Positions 60,914 through 64,000 of a stretch of DNA of 64,000 nucleotides are shown in pieces. Within the stretch, counting starts at the first letter, position 1. Each line of letters opens with the position of its first letter. The DNA lies in contig CALBMX010000109.1 of assembly GCA_937896235.1 (NCBI GenBank), positions 1-64,000 of the forward strand. The letters are read 5' to 3'. Both the position numbers and the translations under genes were made by a program. This DNA comes from an uncultured bacterium. GTDB taxonomy: Bacteria; Planctomycetota; UBA1135; GCA-002686595. Under the pieces are notes generated by a model. That model saw only the letters and a program-made list of their open reading frames with translations. It was not told the origin of the DNA and searched no databases.

Positions 60914-62238
60914 CTGTTTGCGAGGTTAGGCTTTGGGACACGATGGTGGGCGCCGTGACTTGGGAGGCGGGTGTTGCGAACTTCGCCTACACTCCGTCGT
61001 TCCGAAAGAGCGGTATTGAGATCGCTCCGCTTCAGATGCCCCTTGGACCGGGTGTGTTTCGATTCCCGGAGTTGGCGCGAACGAGCTTCCACGGACTTCC
61101 TGGGTTGCTGGCGGATTCGCTGCCGGACAAGTTCGGGAATGCGGTGATCGATGCGTGGCTCGCACAAAATGGGCGCGCTGCCGACAAGATGAACCCGGTC
61201 CAGCAACTCGCGTATACCGGCAGCCGAGGAATGGGTGCGCTGGAGTATCTCCCGGCATTGGAGAGCGGTGCCAAGCCGAACGAGAAGATCGAAGTCGCCG
61301 ACCTCGTGCGCCTCTCCAACGAGGTGCTCTCCGAGCGAAGGGACTTTACGACGACCCTGGAGAGTGACTCCCGTGAGCGGGCGTTGGTCAGTCTGCTCAG
61401 CGTAGGCTCTTCAGCAGGAGGAGCCCGGGCAAAGGCCGTTGTCGCCTGGAATCGGAAGACCGGGGAGATGCGCTCGGGCCAAACGGACTCGCCCGAGGAC
61501 TATGAGCACTGGCTGATCAAGTTTGATGGAGTTCTCCAAAACAGCGATAAGGAGCTAGCAGACCCGATGGGATTTGGCCGCATCGAATACGCCTACTCCG
61601 AGATGGCGAAGCGCGCCGGAATTGAGATGAGTGACTGCTTCTTGCTTGAGGAGAATGGCAGGAGCCACTTCATGACGCGCAGATTCGACCGGTTCCTAGG
61701 GGTGGGTCCGATCGAGAAAGCGCCACGCGTGGAGAAGCTCCACGTCACGACCTTGGGGGGAATGGCCCACCTGGACTTCAACTTGGCAGGGGCACACTCC
61801 TACGAGCGAGCCTTTGACGTATTGCGGGCCTTACGCCTACCGATGGCAGACCGTGAGGAGCTCTTCCGACGCATGCTGTTCAACGTGCTTGCGCGTAACC
61901 AAGACGACCATGTCAAGAACATCGCCTTTACGATGGCGAAGTCGGGGACCTGGTCGCTCGCTCCGGCCTACGATCTAACCTTTGCCTACAACCCCAAGGG
62001 TGCGTGGACAAGCCAACACCAGATGTCGATTCACGGCAAACGAGACCACTTCGACGCCACTGATCTAGATGCGATAGCCAAGTACGCAGGACTCGCGCGG
62101 GGGCGCGGAAGAGCCTTGGAATCGGAGGTGCGCGAGGCCCTCTCCATGTGGCTGTCCTTTGCAGCGGCCGCTGGAGTTCCCGACCTCTGGGCGCAGCAGA
62201 TTGAGGGTCTGATGCGCGCGCGGTGCGAGGCGCTCTAA
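60910..62238 (+). CDS. HipA-like serine/threonine kinase toxin
   Basis: About 442 residues from the GTG at 60910, which overlaps the hipB stop (GTGA); the GTG at 60895 is less likely. The N-terminal subdomain-1 runs to about 110 and includes GLPGLLADSLPDKFG. The ATP/P-loop region is GSSAGGARAK at about 166-175; the kinase motifs are NQDDHVKN at about 330-337 and the metal-binding APAYDLTF. HipA of E. coli phosphorylates GltX and causes growth arrest. The stop overlaps the convergent SDR gene by four bases. Confidence 0.9.
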   Translation: MTVCEVRLWDTMVGAVTWEAGVANFAYTPSFRKSGIEIAPLQMPLGPGVFRFPELARTSFHGLPGLLADSLPDKFGNAVIDAWLAQNGRAADKMNPVQQLAYTGSRGMGALEYLPALESGAKPNEKIEVADLVRLSNEVLSERRDFTTTLESDSRERALVSLLSVGSSAGGARAKAVVAWNRKTGEMRSGQTDSPEDYEHWLIKFDGVLQNSDKELADPMGFGRIEYAYSEMAKRAGIEMSDCFLLEENGRSHFMTRRFDRFLGVGPIEKAPRVEKLHVTTLGGMAHLDFNLAGAHSYERAFDVLRALRLPMADREELFRRMLFNVLARNQDDHVKNIAFTMAKSGTWSLAPAYDLTFAYNPKGAWTSQHQMSIHGKRDHFDATDLDAIAKYAGLARGRGRALESEVREALSMWLSFAAAAGVPDLWAQQIEGLMRARCEAL

Positions 62239-62972
62239 ACGAGCTGCCCCCCGTCGACCGGAACCACGGTTCCGGTGATGTGGCGAGCGGCATCGGAGAG
62301 CAAGAACAGCACCGTATCGGCAATCACATCGGCACCACCGATCCGCGCTAGGCAAGTCTCGGCGATCGCCCTCTCGCGAATGGCCGGCGGGAGATCTTTC
62401 GTCATTGGAGTCTCGATCATACCCGGCGCGATCGCATTCACTCGGATCCCCCTCGGGCCAAGCTCTCGGGCGGCGGTTCGGGTCAGGGACAGGATGCCCG
62501 CTTTCGAGGCAGAGTAATTCGCTTGGCCAAACTTGGCGCGCATTCCGTTGATGGATGCGATCTGCACAACGCTTCCCTTGCCGGCAGCTCGCATGACGCC
62601 CGCCACCGCCCGGAGCATCCAAAATGCTCCGGTCAGGTTGACGTCAAGGACGGCGCTCCAATCACAGTCGTCCATCTTCCAAAGCGCACGGTCCCTAGCA
62701 ATACCCGCATTGTTTACCAGGTGATCGATGTGGCCATTCACACTGTGGATTTCAGCTACAAGCTCCTCCACCGCGCCACTCTCACGCAAGTCGAGCTGGT
62801 ACCAGGTGATGCCCACATCCTCGGCACGAAGAGCAGCCGGAGGGTTGACGTCGACACCGTGCACAAGAGCCCCCGCCGCAGCCAAGCGTCGAGCGATCTC
62901 ACGCCCGATACCGGCGGCCGCCCCCGTAACGATCGCAACCTCACCCGAAAAACAAAAGCTAGCTGTGCCCAT
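62235..62972 (-). CDS. SDR oxidoreductase (FabG-like)
   Basis: 245 residues, classical SDR. Rossmann loop TGAAAGIGREIA at about 17-28, NNAGIARD, the catalytic Ser in IASINGM, and YSASKAG (YxxxK). Many such enzymes oxidise or reduce 3-hydroxyacyl-CoA/ACP. It starts three bases after the activase stop, so it belongs to the leftward operon; an acyl-CoA alcohol dehydrogenase step of that pathway is inferred. Confidence 0.9.
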   Translation of the reverse strand: MGTASFCFSGEVAIVTGAAAGIGREIARRLAAAGALVHGVDVNPPAALRAEDVGITWYQLDLRESGAVEELVAEIHSVNGHIDHLVNNAGIARDRALWKMDDCDWSAVLDVNLTGAFWMLRAVAGVMRAAGKGSVVQIASINGMRAKFGQANYSASKAGILSLTRTAARELGPRGIRVNAIAPGMIETPMTKDLPPAIRERAIAETCLARIGGADVIADTVLFLLSDAARHITGTVVPVDGGQLV

Positions 62973-62975
62973 GGG

Positions 62976-63827
62976 TTACGCCGTGGCGAGGCCCCCGCGC
63001 TCCATCAGTTTCTCGTTCCGGAAGAGCCCCCAGATACCAGCACCGATCGCGCCTGCATAAACCGAATCGGGATGGACTCTCAAATCAAAACCAAACTTCT
63101 TCTCCTCACTAATCTCCTCCATCGCCGCGATCAGACCCTCGTCATGGGCGAGCCCGCCGGTGACCATAATCACCCCAGTTGCCTTGGCGCTCTTAACAAG
63201 CTTCAGGCAGCGCGTCCCCATCGAGATGTGAATACCCTTCAGGATGTTTGCAGTGGAGATGCCGCGACTAACCATGTTGATCACGTCCGTCTCTGCCAGG
63301 ACAGCGCAGATCCCGGACACCTTCTCGGGAGTCTCCCCACTCATGGAGAGCTTCCCCAGCTCGTCCCGGGTCACCCCAAGATAGCGGCTGATGTTTTCGA
63401 GGAACTGTCCAGAGCCCGAGGCACACTGGTTCGTCATGCGATAGCCAAGCACCTTGCCGCGCTCGTCCATCTTGATCACGCGACCGTGCAGTGCACCGAT
63501 GTCCATCGCCGCCCTAGAGTCAGCATCCAAGAACAGAGCTCCGCGCGCATGGGTCGTCATGGAGTAGAAGTGTCCAGTTCGAAACTCGACCCCTTCCGCC
63601 TCACCCGTTGTCGCAATGTAGGAGATCTCATCCCGACGAACACCCGCCTTCTCCAGGGCCTCGCCCATGGCCGCATCAAGCACCTCCCCAAACCCGCGAC
63701 CACGAATACGGCGTTGGCCCGCGCCCAGGACAGCGTGTGTCGCCTCGTGACCACTGCCGCCCGTTTGCTGAACGACAGCGACCTTGATCGCGCTGGATCC
63801 CGCATCGATTCCGATCGATAGACTCAT
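62976..63827 (-). CDS. BcrA/BadF-type ATP-dependent activase (BcrD/BzdQ-like)
   Basis: 283 residues of the ASKHA fold: phosphate-1 loop [16 protein letters not shown], then [16 protein letters not shown] (Cys135) and [18 protein letters not shown] (Cys174), the cysteines that hold the intersubunit 4Fe-4S cluster. [10 protein letters not shown] gives the adenosine motif. Such proteins use ATP to drive low-potential electrons into benzoyl-CoA reductase or 2-hydroxyacyl-CoA dehydratase. A second activase-like gene directly upstream (next entry) favours the heterodimeric benzoyl-CoA-reductase type. The TGA of that gene overlaps this ATG by four bases. Confidence 0.88.
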   Translation of the reverse strand: MSLSIGIDAGSSAIKVAVVQQTGGSGHEATHAVLGAGQRRIRGRGFGEVLDAAMGEALEKAGVRRDEISYIATTGEAEGVEFRTGHFYSMTTHARGALFLDADSRAAMDIGALHGRVIKMDERGKVLGYRMTNQCASGSGQFLENISRYLGVTRDELGKLSMSGETPEKVSGICAVLAETDVINMVSRGISTANILKGIHISMGTRCLKLVKSAKATGVIMVTGGLAHDEGLIAAMEEISEEKKFGFDLRVHPDSVYAGAIGAGIWGLFRNEKLMERGGLATA

Positions 63828-64000
63828 AACGTTCCTCCGGCCAAGACGGCCTCATTCGTTTTGTCCGAGACCCTGTCTAGCACCGTCGGGTGGAGCGCCT
63901 CGCGCACAGCAAAGATCGCTGCCCCGTGGGCACCGGTGTAAATCGACGAGGGCGATATATTGAGGGTGATCTCACCGTAGTTCTCCTCGACAAGTTTGCG
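63824..64000 (-). CDS. BcrA/BadF-type activase, C-terminal end (partial)
   Basis: Only the last 58 codons are in the window; the gene continues past the right edge. Translation of the minus strand gives [20 protein letters not shown], the standard end of BcrA/BadF activases (compare [18 protein letters not shown] in the next gene), and a short tail. It overlaps the downstream activase by four bases. The pair resembles BcrA/BcrD, BadF/BadG or BzdP/BzdQ. Confidence 0.8.
   Translation of the reverse strand, partial: RKLVEENYGEITLNISPSSIYTGAHGAAIFAVREALHPTVLDRVSDKTNEAVLAGGTL

Noticed and set aside
62523-63821. A 432-codon plus-strand frame
   Set aside because: It is the antisense shadow of the SDR and activase genes; His/Arg/Asp-rich composition and no motif.

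Overview
The window is a gene-dense, GC-rich bacterial chromosome segment with 59 protein genes called (one cut by the right edge), no rRNA or tRNA that I can recognise, and no intact mobile element or CRISPR array. I infer a free-living Gram-negative bacterium of the PVC group, most likely a planctomycete. The signs are many exported proteins of unknown function, a DUF1080 protein fused to a PVC-type propeller and co-transcribed with a cytochrome c lipoprotein, a NupG-like sugar or nucleoside transporter beside a Gfo/Idh/MocA oxidoreductase, a small LTHK/DLFNY-type protein, and weak Shine-Dalgarno sequences with frequent TTG/GTG starts and 1-8 base gene overlaps. This is inference from gene content; no marker gene was compared.

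Left part (0.5-31 kb): a leftward run of VanZ-like protein, HATPase anti-sigma-like kinase, NadC, a ComEA-like protein, a small monooxygenase-like protein, a DyP peroxidase and a small HTH-like protein; two glycosyltransferases; a K+ channel; an FlhG/MinD-like ATPase with a partner; a transglutaminase-like lipoprotein; YciB, RuvC, IspD, IspF; a set of exported proteins (two parvulin/SurA-like proteins, a HEAT protein, a metallopeptidase-like protein); and a methionine/threonine supply block. That block is a leftward three-gene operon (sulfhydrylase/CGS-like, aspartokinase-homoserine dehydrogenase fusion, cystathionine lyase-like) divergent from asd, with two neighbouring palindromes between them.

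Middle part (29-47 kb): secreted proteins of unknown role, a sigma factor/anti-sigma pair, an orphan IS66 TnpA-like gene, a structured leader in front of a large secreted alpha/beta hydrolase, a WD40 protein, a hemolysin III-type membrane protein, and a leftward four-gene operon (cytochrome c lipoprotein, propeller-DUF1080 protein, MFS transporter, Gfo/Idh/MocA oxidoreductase) that looks like a carbohydrate oxidation/cleavage pathway.

Right part (47-64 kb): the three-gene pnt transhydrogenase operon (split alpha), a DUF2164 protein, a large exported CarboxypepD_reg-PDZ protein, xdhAB, an epimerase-like gene, tryptophanase, a hipBA toxin-antitoxin locus, and the downstream end of a leftward operon with an SDR and two tandem BcrA/BadF-type ATP-dependent activases, as in benzoyl-CoA reductases. 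The catalytic subunits, if present, lie beyond the right edge.

Three rho-independent terminators are clear (15956-16007, 30910-30951, 38968-39005). The most promising items are the ACT-less aspartokinase-homoserine dehydrogenase with its palindromic control region, the carbohydrate operon, the structured leader at 35.7-35.9 kb, a 17-bp perfect inverted repeat between divergent genes at 32.15 kb, a DyP peroxidase whose homology seems to run upstream of any normal start codon, and the activase operon at the right edge.
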